DNA of 64,000 nt from Paracoccus sediminicola (GTDB lineage: Bacteria > Pseudomonadota > Alphaproteobacteria > Rhodobacterales > Rhodobacteraceae): the NCBI RefSeq assembly GCF_027912835.1, contig NZ_CP115768.1:3111233-3175232 (forward strand). Direction: 5' to 3'. Made by a program: the position numbers and the translations under genes. The notes under the pieces were generated by a model. That model was not told where the DNA came from. It searched no databases and was given only the letters and a program-made list of their open reading frames with translations. Below are positions 27,462 to 36,915 of the stretch, piece by piece; within the stretch, counting starts at the first letter, position 1; each line of letters begins with the position of its first letter.

Positions 27462-28526
27462 ATGGATCGCCCACCCGTCACCCATATCGTGCTGATCGAC
27501 GGCACTTTCGCCTCTCTGATGGAAGGCCGACACTCGAATATCGGAAATATTTACAGGATGTTGCGACCCATGCGCGGTGCCTCCCTCCGGGTGCGCTACG
27601 CCGCCGGGCAACAGCTCGAAGCGTGGGGCAGCTTGCTGGGAATCGCCATGGGTCACGGCATGGGCGCGCGCATCCGCGACAGCTATGGCTGGCTCGCTTC
27701 GGGCTACCGGCCCGGCGACCGGATCTTCCTGCTCGGCTATTCGCGCGGTGCCTTCGCCGTCCGCTCCCTCGCCGCAATGATCGGCCGAGTCGGGCTCCTC
27801 CGCCATGACGCAGCCACGTCGCGCAATATACGCTCGGTCTGGCGCATGTATCGCGACGGGGGCGACGGTGGTCTGCGCGCCGATTTCCGCAGCCGCTTCT
27901 GCCATGATACGGCCCCGATCGAGATGGTCGGGGTTTTCGACACAGTCATGGCGCTGGGCATCCGTCTGCCGCTGTTCTGGATGCTGACCGAACCGCGCTT
28001 CCGCTTTCACGACCAGCATCTCGGCCATGATGTGCGCCGCGGCGTGCAGGCGCTGGCGCTGAACGAAAATCGTGCCGCCTATCGGCCGATCCTGTGGAAC
28101 AGCGCCGAGCATCCGCCGGGCGCCATCACACAGATGTGGTTCCGCGGCTTCCATTCCGATATCGGCGGCCAGCTCTGGCGGAACGATGCCGCGCGTCCGC
28201 TGGCCAATATCCCTCTGGTCTGGATGCTGGAACAGGCGGAAGAGGCGGGGATGCCACTGCCCGAAGGCTGGCGTTGCTGGTTCCGCCGCGACGCCGACGC
28301 GCCGCCGGTCGGCAATTGGCGTGGCTGGGGCAAGGCCTTCCTGGCCCGCGGTCCCCGTGTGGCAGGGCTGGATGAAAGCGAGGCGCTGCATGTCTCGGTC
28401 GCGCGCCCCTATGACGGTCCGGCGGTGCTGGCAGGCCATCTCGCGCCGCTGGCCGAAGATGTCGGGGGCCGCCGCGCCAAGCGACGCGACCGCTACCTGC
28501 GCCGCGCCGGACAAACCCATCACTGA
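27462..28526 (+). CDS. DUF2235 alpha/beta hydrolase (Tle1-like)
   Basis: A 354-residue protein of the DUF2235 family, which includes T6SS phospholipase effectors of the Tle1 type and many stand-alone hydrolases. The N terminus has the strand HIVLIDGTF. The nucleophile Ser is in GYSRGA at about residues 91-96, the acid is likely in VGVFDTV, and the His is in GFHSDIGG. No signal peptide or membrane helix is seen. No VgrG, PAAR, Hcp or immunity gene lies nearby, so an effector role is not supported here. Confidence 0.78.
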   Translation: MDRPPVTHIVLIDGTFASLMEGRHSNIGNIYRMLRPMRGASLRVRYAAGQQLEAWGSLLGIAMGHGMGARIRDSYGWLASGYRPGDRIFLLGYSRGAFAVRSLAAMIGRVGLLRHDAATSRNIRSVWRMYRDGGDGGLRADFRSRFCHDTAPIEMVGVFDTVMALGIRLPLFWMLTEPRFRFHDQHLGHDVRRGVQALALNENRAAYRPILWNSAEHPPGAITQMWFRGFHSDIGGQLWRNDAARPLANIPLVWMLEQAEEAGMPLPEGWRCWFRRDADAPPVGNWRGWGKAFLARGPRVAGLDESEALHVSVARPYDGPAVLAGHLAPLAEDVGGRRAKRRDRYLRRAGQTHH

Positions 28527-28865
28527 CCATGAGCGGAAGCCGGGATACCGCGCGACCGGCCCAACTGGGCGCGGGCAGGGCGCCCGGATCGGCGAGCCGT
28601 TTGCCGGACGAAATGACCGCGAACCCACTGGCCGAGAGGGATGAGCTGCATCCGCGCCCGACATCCGCGCGGGTCAATCGTCATGCGCGATCCGGAGAAA
28701 GAAGCACCGAGGTTATCATTGGCTAAACGCGCCGCGCTTTCTGGGCATCGCGCGTTTCGTCCGCCATGACCTAACATCGCCTCTGCGTCGCCCAGACGGC
28801 GCGGCGACCCGACCCAGGCGCGGCTTTCAGGCCAGATCCCGCGCCAGTTGGAAGCACTTCCCCGA
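28527..28865. other. Gene-free stretch between DUF2235 gene and metF
   Basis: No convincing gene was found on either strand. Open frames of 65 (+) and 85 (-) codons exist, but their composition is Arg/Pro/Ala-rich, as expected by chance in GC-rich DNA. An 8-bp inverted repeat AAACGCGC/GCGCGTTT occurs at 28725-28732 and 28750-28757 and could form a hairpin. Confidence 0.5.
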
Positions 28866-28899
28866 CGGGCTCAGGCGGCGAGCGGGCTCAGGCGGCGAG
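28866..28899. repeat. 17-bp tandem duplication spanning the metF stop
   Basis: CGGGCTCAGGCGGCGAG is repeated exactly twice head to tail (28866-28882, 28883-28899). The second copy contains the stop codon used by metF; the first lies just downstream of the gene and repeats the stop. Confidence 0.85.
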
Positions 28900-29745
28900 G
28901 CCGTTCGCCGTGACACCCAGTTCGCGGCAGACGGCGAGCGTCAGGTCGGGCTTGTTCAGCGTGTAGAAATGCAGATGCCCGACGCCATCATCAAGCAGAT
29001 CGCGGCAGAGCTTGACGCAAAGCTCCTCGGCCAGGGCCTGCTCGCCCTCGGGCCCGGCTTCTTCGAACGCCTCGACCGCCCAATCCGGCACCGAGGTGCC
29101 GCAGCTCTCGGCGAATTTGCGTGCGCCCTTCCAGCTCTGGATCGGCAGGATACCGGGCAGCACCGGCGCGTCGATTCCTGCGGCGGCGCAGGCATCGCGA
29201 AAACGGAAGAACGTTTCGGCGTCGAAAAAGAACTGGGTGATTGCCGAAGACGCGCCCGCCTCGATCTTGCGCTTGAGGAAGGACACATCGGCCGCGTTGG
29301 AGCCGCCGGAATCCGGATGCGGCTCGGGATAGGCGCCGGCGCGAATGGTCATGTCGCCGCGCGCAGCGATCGCCTCGATCAGTTCGACAGACGACGCGAA
29401 ACCATCGGGATGCGCCTCCCATCGCTGCTGCCCCTTTGGGGCATCGCCGCGCAGCGCCACGATTTCCCGCACGCCGGACTCGGCATAGGCATCCACGATC
29501 TCCATCGTTTCGGCGCGGCTGGCATCGACGCAGGTCAGATGCGCCGCGACATTCAGCCCGTAATGGTTCGACAGCGCCGTCACCGCCTCATGGGTCAGCT
29601 TGCGCGTTGTCCCGCCCGCGCCATAGGTCACCGACACGAAATCCGGATGCAGCGGCGACAGGGCGCGCGCCGTGTCCCACAGCCGGAAGGAGGCATCCAG
29701 ATTGCGCGGAGGAAAGAACTCGAAACTGACAGCGGGCGTATTCAT
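28888..29745 (-). CDS. metF: 5,10-methylenetetrahydrofolate reductase
   Basis: A 285-residue FAD enzyme that reduces methylene-THF to methyl-THF for methionine synthesis. Recognised by SFEFFPPR near the N terminus (catalytic Glu), DFVSVTYGAGGTTR, HLTCVD, ALRGDAPKG, QFFFDAETFFRF and GILPIQSW. ATG 29745 has an AAGGAA site; longer frames run into the metR promoter. The gene diverges from metR, a common pair. A 17-bp tandem duplication spans its stop codon. Confidence 0.95.
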   Translation of the reverse strand: MNTPAVSFEFFPPRNLDASFRLWDTARALSPLHPDFVSVTYGAGGTTRKLTHEAVTALSNHYGLNVAAHLTCVDASRAETMEIVDAYAESGVREIVALRGDAPKGQQRWEAHPDGFASSVELIEAIAARGDMTIRAGAYPEPHPDSGGSNAADVSFLKRKIEAGASSAITQFFFDAETFFRFRDACAAAGIDAPVLPGILPIQSWKGARKFAESCGTSVPDWAVEAFEEAGPEGEQALAEELCVKLCRDLLDDGVGHLHFYTLNKPDLTLAVCRELGVTANGLAA

Positions 29746-29790
29746 TATGGGATTCCTTTTTCTCGCGCTCTTGTGCCACGCGCGGCGGCG

Positions 29791-29803
29791 TGAGACAAAT
29801 TCA
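29791..29803. promoter_or_regulatory. Candidate MetR box
   Basis: TGAGACAAATTCA matches the MetR consensus TGAA-N5-TTCA with one mismatch and lies in the 84-base gap between divergent metF and metR. Confidence 0.5.
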
Positions 29804-29829
29804 TAATCCGCATGATTTTCATGAGAGCG

Positions 29830-30741
29830 ATGCATCTAGAGCTGCGCCATCTTCGCACCGTCCGCGCCATCCATGAACAGGGCGGGCTCGCCCGCGCGGC
29901 TGAAATGCTGAACATCACCCAGTCGGCGCTGTCCCATCAGGTCAAGGCGCTGGAGGATCAGGTCGGGGTCGAGTTGTTCGTGCGCCGCGCGCGTCCGATG
30001 CGGCTTTCGGCGGCGGGAATGCGGCTCTTGCGGCTGGCAGAGCAGGTTATCCCGCTGATCGAGGCTGCCGAGGCCGAGCTGCGCGGGGTGGAGGCGGGCC
30101 GGGTGGGCCAGTTGCATATCGCCCTGGAATGCCATGCTTGTTTCGACTGGCTTCTGCCGGTGCTCGACCAGTTTCGCCGGACATTCCCCGAGGTCGATCT
30201 GGATATTCGCCAGCGCCTCGCCTTTGCCGCGCTGCCCGCTCTCCAGCGGGAAGAGGTGGATCTGGTCGTCTCGATGGACCCCGAGGATCTGGCGGGGATC
30301 CGGTTCGAGGGGCTGTTCGACTATGCGCCGACGCTGGTTGTTTCCGCCGGGCATTCGCTGGTCGCAAAAGGCTTTGCCACGCCCGGGGATCTCGCCGATG
30401 AAAGCCTGATCGTCTATCCGATGGACCGCGAACGGCTGGATGTGTTTTCGCAATTCCTCTCTCCCGCCGGGGTCGAGCCGCGCGAGATACGGCAGGTGGA
30501 GCTGACCGATGTGGCGCTGATGCTGGTCGCGGCGGGGCGCGGTGTCGCGGTGATGCCCGACTGGGTGTTGCGCCGCCATGCCGGCAACCCCGAGCTGGCG
30601 TTTCTGCGGCTCGGCCCCGAGGGGATGCGGCGGCGGGTCTATGCGGCGGCGCGCGAGGGCGATCTCGCGCAGCCCTATATGCAGCATTTCCTGCGCCTCG
30701 CCCGGACAGAGGGGGTGCGGGTCAAGCGGCCGCTGACCTGA
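29830..30741 (+). CDS. metR: LysR-family regulator MetR
   Basis: A 303-residue LysR-type activator of methionine genes that senses homocysteine. The winged helix covers residues 2-62 (LRHLRTVRAIHEQGGLARAA, TQSALSHQVKALE). The effector domain shows MetR-specific blocks: ALECHACFDWLLPVL, LVVSAGHSLVAK, LIVYPMDRERLDVF. ATG 29830 gives the usual MetR N terminus; in-frame ATGs at 29812 and 29821 are alternatives. It is divergent from metF. Confidence 0.9.
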   Translation: MHLELRHLRTVRAIHEQGGLARAAEMLNITQSALSHQVKALEDQVGVELFVRRARPMRLSAAGMRLLRLAEQVIPLIEAAEAELRGVEAGRVGQLHIALECHACFDWLLPVLDQFRRTFPEVDLDIRQRLAFAALPALQREEVDLVVSMDPEDLAGIRFEGLFDYAPTLVVSAGHSLVAKGFATPGDLADESLIVYPMDRERLDVFSQFLSPAGVEPREIRQVELTDVALMLVAAGRGVAVMPDWVLRRHAGNPELAFLRLGPEGMRRRVYAAAREGDLAQPYMQHFLRLARTEGVRVKRPLT

Positions 30742-30832
30742 ACGGGGCGGCGCGGGCAATTGCAGCCTATGGCTTCCCTTTGCAAGCCAATCGCCCTAAA
30801 CCCCCGCCAAACCGAGTTGCAGGAGCTGCGCG

Positions 30833-31621
30833 ATGCCGAGCGCCAATATGAACGTGATGATCAAGGCTGCCCGCAAGGCGGGGCGCGGCCTGGTCAAGGA
30901 TTTCCGCGAGGTCGAAAATCTCCAGGTCAGCGTGAAGGGTGCAGGCGATTTCGTCAGCCGCGCCGACCGCGAGGCCGAAAAGATCATCAAGGAAGAGCTG
31001 CGCGGCGCGCGTCCAAATTACGGCTGGGTCGGCGAGGAAAGCCCGGCCGAGGCGGGTGAGGACCCGACCCGCCGCTGGATCGTCGATCCGCTGGACGGGA
31101 CCACGAATTTCCTGCACGGCCTGCCGCATTGGGCGGTCTCGATCGCGCTGGAACATAAGGGAGAGATCGTTGCCGCGGTGGTGTTCGATGCCGCCAAGGA
31201 TGAGCTGTACACGGCCGAAAAGGGTGGTGGCGCCTGGATGAACGGCCAGCGCCTGCGCGTGTCGGGAAGGCGGCAGATGATCGAATCGATCTTCGCCACC
31301 GGTGTTCCCTTCGGCGGGCGCGGCACGCTGCCCGCGACGCTGAAGGATCTGGCCCGGCTGATGCCGCTGACCGCCGGGGTGCGGCGCTTTGGCGCGGCCT
31401 CGCTGGATCTGGCCTATGTCGCGGCGGGCCGGTTCGACGGCTATTGGGAGCGCGGCGTGCAGCCCTGGGACGTGGCGGCGGGCATCCTGCTGGTCAAGGA
31501 AGCCGGCGGTTTCGTCGAGGCGATCCGTGGCGAGGGTCCGGTGGTCGATGCGGGGAATATCGTATGCGCCAACGCTCAGCTCTTCAGCCAGTTCGCCGAG
31601 ATCGTGCGGAGCCGGGACTGA
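30833..31621 (+). CDS. suhB: Inositol monophosphatase family protein
   Basis: A 262-residue Mg-dependent phosphatase. The metal site is built from GEESPAE (about residue 63), DPLDGTTNFLHG (about residue 84) and PWDVAAGILLVKEAGG (about residue 208). The SuhB group acts on inositol-1-phosphate and, in E. coli, also helps rRNA antitermination. GGAG precedes the start. The stop codon overlaps the ybgC start (TGATG), linking it to the Tol-Pal cluster. Confidence 0.92.
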   Translation: MPSANMNVMIKAARKAGRGLVKDFREVENLQVSVKGAGDFVSRADREAEKIIKEELRGARPNYGWVGEESPAEAGEDPTRRWIVDPLDGTTNFLHGLPHWAVSIALEHKGEIVAAVVFDAAKDELYTAEKGGGAWMNGQRLRVSGRRQMIESIFATGVPFGGRGTLPATLKDLARLMPLTAGVRRFGAASLDLAYVAAGRFDGYWERGVQPWDVAAGILLVKEAGGFVEAIRGEGPVVDAGNIVCANAQLFSQFAEIVRSRD

Positions 31622-32010
31622 TGCATCGCTGGCCGGTCCGGGTCTATTACGAAGACACCGACCTGGCGGGGATCGTCTATTACGCCAATTATCTGAAATT
31701 CATCGAGCGCGCCCGCACCGAGTGGATCCGCGAGATGGGCATCGACCAGTCGGCGCTGAAGGCGACGGACGGGCTGGTCTTTGCCGTGCGCCGTGTCGAG
31801 GCGGATTACCTGGCGCCCGCGCTGTTCGACGATGCGCTGATCGTGACCACCGCTGCCGAGCGGATCACCCCGGCAAGGATCGAGCTTGTGCAGCAGGTTC
31901 TGCGCGATGATGCGGTGCTTTTTTCGGCCAAGGTGACGCTGGCCTGTCTCGGCCCCGATATGCGCCCGCGCCGTCTGCCCGGCGAACTCGCGCAACTCAT
32001 GCGAAGTTGA
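31621..32010 (+). CDS. ybgC: Acyl-CoA thioesterase YbgC
   Basis: A 129-residue hotdog-fold thioesterase. The motif YYEDTDLAGIVYYANYLKF with the catalytic Asp is at residues 9-27. The protein commonly precedes tolQ and is linked to phospholipid metabolism at the envelope. The start overlaps the suhB stop by one base. Confidence 0.93.
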   Translation: MHRWPVRVYYEDTDLAGIVYYANYLKFIERARTEWIREMGIDQSALKATDGLVFAVRRVEADYLAPALFDDALIVTTAAERITPARIELVQQVLRDDAVLFSAKVTLACLGPDMRPRRLPGELAQLMRS

Positions 32011-32021
32011 ACGGCATTTCG

Positions 32022-32051
32022 TTGGTCGCCGCCTGCGAGTTCTGCTAGAAG
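32022..32051 (+). promoter_or_regulatory. Possible promoter for the tol operon
   Basis: TTGGTC (32022-32027) and TAGAAG (32046-32051) are separated by 18 bases in the 85-base gap before tolQ. They resemble sigma-70 elements, but the match is only moderate. Confidence 0.3.
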
Positions 32052-32095
32052 GCCCGCCAAAGGCTGGAAACCGGCCGCGGAGCTACGGGCAGATC

Positions 32096-32770
<675 letters not shown>

Positions 32771-32773
32771 GCC

Positions 32774-33223
32774 ATGCAGGTGCAGTCGCGCAACCGGCCC
32801 GGACGCCGCGGACGCAGCCGCCGCCAGCCCATGGCCGAGATCAACGTCACGCCTTTCGTCGACGTGATGCTGGTGCTGCTGGTGATCTTCATGGTGGCCG
32901 CGCCCCTTCTGACCGTGGGCGTGCCGCTGCAACTGCCCGACAGTGCCGCCAATGCCGTCGCTGCCGAGCCGCAAGAGCCGCTGACCGTGTCGGTGCCGGC
33001 CGAGGGGCCGCTGATGCTCATGGAAGACAGCGTGGCGGAAGATCAGCTTGTCACCCGGCTGCGCGAAATGGCCGAAGGGCGTCAATCGACCAAGATCTTC
33101 CTGCGCGCGGACGGTTCGATTCCCTATGCCCGCGTCGTTCAGGTGATGGGTGCGCTGAACGCAGCCGGGTTCAACGATATCGTGCTGGTGACCGACACTG
33201 GCGGGCCGCGGATGGACGGCTGA
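32774..33223 (+). CDS. tolR: Tol-Pal system protein TolR
   Basis: A 149-residue ExbD/TolR protein. The motif MAEINVTPFVDVMLVLLVIFMV (in part) includes the proton-carrying Asp in the single membrane helix at about residues 20-45. A periplasmic domain follows. It starts 3 bases after tolQ. Confidence 0.96.
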   Translation: MQVQSRNRPGRRGRSRRQPMAEINVTPFVDVMLVLLVIFMVAAPLLTVGVPLQLPDSAANAVAAEPQEPLTVSVPAEGPLMLMEDSVAEDQLVTRLREMAEGRQSTKIFLRADGSIPYARVVQVMGALNAAGFNDIVLVTDTGGPRMDG

Positions 33224-33227
33224 TCCG

Positions 33228-35000
33228 ATGCTGGATCCTCATGAGATCGACCGCGAGCACAGGCGGGACCGGGCAGAGCGCGTCGGTTTCTGGGTGTCTG
33301 GCGTCACCCATACCGGGCTGGTGCTGTGGGCGGCGATCGGCGGCGCGCTGTTCGCCGCGCGAGAGAACCCGCCGCAGCAGGTCACCGAGGTGGTGACGAT
33401 CTCGGCCGAGGATTTCGAAGAGCTGGCCGCGCGGTCGCGTGGTGCTGGCCCGGTCGGTCAGGCCGATGGCGAGGCGCCCGAGCAGCCCGAGGCGCCCGGC
33501 GACACCACCGCGCCCGAGGGGCCGGATCTGGCGCTGGATGTGCCTCAGCCTGACAGCACCGCGACGACCCTGCCGGAGCCCGCGACCACGGCCGAACCTG
33601 CGCCGGATCTGAGCGAGGTCGAAAACCAGACCCCGCCGGTCGATGTGGCAACGCTCGCGCCCGAACCCGCGCAGCCTGATGATGCTGCGGATTCAGCGCC
33701 GGAGACGCCCGAGGCCGAGACCGCCCCCGAGACCGAGGCTCCGGCCCGTCCCGATGCTCCCGCGGTGACCGAGCAACCCGAAGCGCCGCCCGTGTCGGAG
33801 CTGGCGCTGACCCGGTCTTTGCCTCCGCCGGACCGTCCCGAGGGGCTTCGAGAGGCGGTGCTCGCGGCCCGTGAAGCCGCCGAGGCCGAGGCAGAGGCGC
33901 GCGCCGAAGCAGAGGCCCAGGCGGAGGCGCAGCGTCTTGCCGAGGCCGAAGAGCGGGCCGAGGCGGAGCGTCAAGCCGCCGCAGCCGAAGCCGAACGGCG
34001 GGAGCAGGAGCGACTGGCCTCGGAAGCAGCCGCGCGGGAAGCCGAAGAGCGTCGTCTCGCCGAGGAGCGCGCCCGCCAAGAGGCCGAGCGGCAGGCGGCA
34101 GCCGAAGCCGCCGAAGCCGAGCGCCTTGCCGCCGAGCGGGCCGAACAGGAACGTCTTGCCGCAGAGGCGCGCCGCCGCGAGGAAGAGCGGCTGGAAGAGG
34201 AACGCCGCCGCGCCGAGGCCGAGCGTCAGGCAGAACAAGAACGCCGTGCGGAAGAAGCGCGCCGAGCCGAAGAAGAACGCCGTCGTCAGGCCGAGGCCGC
34301 ACGCCGCGAGGAAGCGGAGAGGGAAGCGGAAAGGATCGCCCGCGAAGCCCGCGAGCGCGAAGCCGAGGCAGCGCGCGCCCGCGCCGAAGCTGAACTCGCC
34401 CGCGAGGACGATCTCGCAGAACGCCTCGCCGAGATTGAACGGCTTCAACGCGAGGCGGCGAATGCGCAGGAGGCCACGCCGAGCCCCGTGGATGGGAACG
34501 CTCCGGAGGGCACGGGCGAAGGCGGCGGCTCGGATGTGCTGACAGATGCGCTGAACGAGGCGGGTGCCTCGGCGATTCAGGCGGATGTGCTGGACGATGC
34601 GCTCGCCGATGCAATGGGCGAGACGCGACCCTCGGAAATCGAGCGCGGCGAATCGGTGGAGATCGCCTCGGTGCCGATGACCGAAGCCGAAAAAGACGGG
34701 TTCCGCGACGCGGTCCAGAGCTGTTGGACACCGGATAACCTGTCCCTCGACGCCGCTGCGATGCGCGTCGTGGTCGGTTTCGAGATGGACCGCGATGGGA
34801 TGCCCGATCCCGACAGCTTCCGCATCGTTGACAATCCGCAACCCGATCCGGACCGGGACCGCGCCTTTGAGGCAGCGCGTCGCGCCGTGATCCGCTGCGC
34901 CGCCGAGCAGGGCGGCTATGATCTGCCCGAAGACAAATATTACGAGTGGGACGATGTCGAGATGACATTCACCCCGGATGGTGTCGAAGGGTTCGAATGA
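33228..35000 (+). CDS. tolA: Tol-Pal system protein TolA
   Basis: A 590-residue energy-transducing protein. An N-terminal membrane helix lies at about residues 20-42 (GVTHTGLVLWAAIGGALFAA, including the SHLS-like region that contacts TolQR). Residues 60-200 are Pro/Glu/Ala-rich, residues 207-408 form an almost unbroken Ala/Glu/Arg coiled coil spanning the periplasm, and the TolA/TonB-like C-terminal domain starts near residue 484 (EAEKDGFRDAVQSCW). It is longer than E. coli TolA (421), mainly through the acidic linker. Overlaps tolB by four bases. Confidence 0.9.
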   Translation: MLDPHEIDREHRRDRAERVGFWVSGVTHTGLVLWAAIGGALFAARENPPQQVTEVVTISAEDFEELAARSRGAGPVGQADGEAPEQPEAPGDTTAPEGPDLALDVPQPDSTATTLPEPATTAEPAPDLSEVENQTPPVDVATLAPEPAQPDDAADSAPETPEAETAPETEAPARPDAPAVTEQPEAPPVSELALTRSLPPPDRPEGLREAVLAAREAAEAEAEARAEAEAQAEAQRLAEAEERAEAERQAAAAEAERREQERLASEAAAREAEERRLAEERARQEAERQAAAEAAEAERLAAERAEQERLAAEARRREEERLEEERRRAEAERQAEQERRAEEARRAEEERRRQAEAARREEAEREAERIAREAREREAEAARARAEAELAREDDLAERLAEIERLQREAANAQEATPSPVDGNAPEGTGEGGGSDVLTDALNEAGASAIQADVLDDALADAMGETRPSEIERGESVEIASVPMTEAEKDGFRDAVQSCWTPDNLSLDAAAMRVVVGFEMDRDGMPDPDSFRIVDNPQPDPDRDRAFEAARRAVIRCAAEQGGYDLPEDKYYEWDDVEMTFTPDGVEGFE

Positions 35001-36331
35001 CGGGTTTCCTGCGCAAATTGGTGGCGCTAGCCACTCTGGGTCTGGCGTCCTTCCTGACCCTGCCGCAGAACGCGGCGGCACAGGACGAGCCGCTGCGCAT
35101 CGAAATCACCGAGGGTGTGTCCCGCCCGATGCCGGTGGCGCTGCGCATCGAGGGCGGCCCGACCGCCGGGGATCTGGCACAGGACATCGCCTCGGTCGTC
35201 GCCGCAGATCTGCGCGGCACCGGGCTGTTCGAGATCGCCACGCCCGAGGATGCACCCGAAACGAGCTTTAACGCCGCCATCGATTATGTCGGCTGGAAGG
35301 CGACCGAGGTCGAGGCCTTGGTGACAGCCGTGATCCGGATCGAGGAGGACGCGCTTTCCGTCCGGTTCCGTCTGTTCGACGTGTTTGCCGGACAGCCGCT
35401 CGGTGACGGCATCCAGTTCGAGGCGCCGCGCGAGGGGTGGCGGCGGATGGCGCATAAGCTTGCCGATCAGGTCTATACGCGGCTCACCGGAGAGGCGCCC
35501 TATTTCGACAGCCGCATCGCCTTTATCGGCGAAAGCGGCCCGGCGACGCGGCGGATCAAGCGCGTCGGCGTGATGGATTATGACGGCGCCGGGGTGAAAT
35601 GGCTGACCGGAAAGGATGATCTGGCTCTGTCTCCGCGATTCTCGCCTGATGGGCAGACGGTGCTTTACACCAGCTTTGCCGCCGGGATGCCGCAGATCAT
35701 GGCCTTGGATATCGACACTGTGGATGCCACGCCGCTGACGAACGACCCTCAGGCCATGAGCTTTGCGCCGCGCTATTCGCCTGACGGACGCTGGATCGCC
35801 TTCTCGCGCGAGACCGGGGGCAATACCGATATCTGGATCATGGACGTGTCCAATCCGCGATTCGTGAAGCGGCTGACCAACGGCCCGGCGATCGACACCG
35901 CGCCGTCATGGTCACCCGATGGGCAGCGCATCGTCTTTGAAAGCGATCGCTCCGGCAACTCGCAGCTTTACGTGATGCGCGCCGACGGAGCCGAGGTAAC
36001 GCGGATCAGCTTTGGCAATGGCGGCGGGGGATATGGCGAGCCGGCCTGGTCTCCGCGCGGAGATCGGATCGCCTTCACCCGCAGCGGCAAGACCGGCTCG
36101 GCCATCGGCGTGATGCGCCCCGACGGCTCGGGCGAGCGTCTGCTGACCGAGGGCGAAACCGACAGCGGTCCGAGCTGGGCACCGAACGGGCGTGTGTTGA
36201 TCTTCACACGCTCTGGCGGCGAAGACGCGACGCCGAGGTTGCATTCTGTAGACATAACGGGGCGAAACATGCGACCTGTGGCGCTGAATGACGCGGCATC
36301 CGACCCTGCCTGGGGTCCGCTGCTGCCGTGA
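34997..36331 (+). CDS. tolB: Tol-Pal system protein TolB
   Basis: A 444-residue periplasmic beta-propeller protein. A signal peptide ends at about residue 28 (NAAAQDEPL). The N-terminal domain is followed by repeating propeller blades with the SPDG signature (RFSPDGQTVLYTS, RYSPDGRWIAFS, WSPDGQRIVFES). It binds Pal and is pulled by TolA. The start ATGA overlaps the tolA stop. Confidence 0.96.
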   Translation: MTGFLRKLVALATLGLASFLTLPQNAAAQDEPLRIEITEGVSRPMPVALRIEGGPTAGDLAQDIASVVAADLRGTGLFEIATPEDAPETSFNAAIDYVGWKATEVEALVTAVIRIEEDALSVRFRLFDVFAGQPLGDGIQFEAPREGWRRMAHKLADQVYTRLTGEAPYFDSRIAFIGESGPATRRIKRVGVMDYDGAGVKWLTGKDDLALSPRFSPDGQTVLYTSFAAGMPQIMALDIDTVDATPLTNDPQAMSFAPRYSPDGRWIAFSRETGGNTDIWIMDVSNPRFVKRLTNGPAIDTAPSWSPDGQRIVFESDRSGNSQLYVMRADGAEVTRISFGNGGGGYGEPAWSPRGDRIAFTRSGKTGSAIGVMRPDGSGERLLTEGETDSGPSWAPNGRVLIFTRSGGEDATPRLHSVDITGRNMRPVALNDAASDPAWGPLLP

Positions 36332-36351
36332 ACAGTCCGAGGAACAGACAG

Positions 36352-36915
36352 ATGCGAGTGACCTTGACGACGATCGCTGCCGTGGCGGTGCTGTCGGCGT
36401 GCGATATGCCCGGTGACCGGCAGATCGTCTCTGCACCCGTGACCGACAACTATGTGACGGGGCCTGGTGGCGTGGCCGTCTATCGGGGCGATGTGAATGT
36501 GGCCGGGCAGCGTCTGCCGGGCGATCCGGTGCCGGTCGCGCCCGACCCGGGGACCGAATTCGCGGCGGTGGGCGACACGGTGTATTTCGAAGAAACTCAG
36601 GCCACCTTATCCGACGATGCCCGTCAGACGCTGACCCGCCAGGCGGCGTGGCTGGCGCAGAACCAGGGCGCGCGGGCCACGGTCGAAGGCCATGCCGACG
36701 AACCCGGCACCAGTGAATTCAACCTCGCCCTCGGCGCGCGGCGCGCGACCTCGGTCCGCGAATACCTCGTGTCGAAAGGTGTCGAGGCCGGGCGGATCAG
36801 CACCGTATCCTATGGCAAGGAACGTCCGGCATCGATCTGCGCGTCCGAGGCATCTTGCCTGGCGCGAAACCGCCGCGCCGTGACCGTCGTCCAGCAGAGC
36901 CAAGCAGGCGTCTGA
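36352..36915 (+). CDS. pal: Peptidoglycan-associated lipoprotein Pal
   Basis: A 187-residue outer-membrane lipoprotein. The lipobox LSAC puts the lipidated Cys at residue 17. The OmpA-like domain binds peptidoglycan through VEGHADEPGTSEFNLALGARRA (in part). ATG 36352 with an AGGAA site gives a correct lipoprotein signal; the GTG at 36328 would overlap tolB. Its stop overlaps the start of cpoB. Confidence 0.94.
   Translation: MRVTLTTIAAVAVLSACDMPGDRQIVSAPVTDNYVTGPGGVAVYRGDVNVAGQRLPGDPVPVAPDPGTEFAAVGDTVYFEETQATLSDDARQTLTRQAAWLAQNQGARATVEGHADEPGTSEFNLALGARRATSVREYLVSKGVEAGRISTVSYGKERPASICASEASCLARNRRAVTVVQQSQAGV

Noticed and set aside
27462..28526. T6SS effector-immunity locus
   Set aside because: Only the DUF2235 domain is present; no secretion or immunity genes within the window.
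28529..28726. 65-codon frame right after the DUF2235 gene
   Set aside because: No ribosome site or family signature; composition looks random for this GC content.
28520..28777. 85-codon minus-strand frame before the end of metF
   Set aside because: No ribosome site; Arg-rich without conserved pattern.
33382..35081. Two long minus-strand frames opposite tolA
   Set aside because: Produced by the low-complexity Ala/Glu/Arg repeat of tolA; composition is repetitive Arg/Pro or Leu/Phe/Gly.
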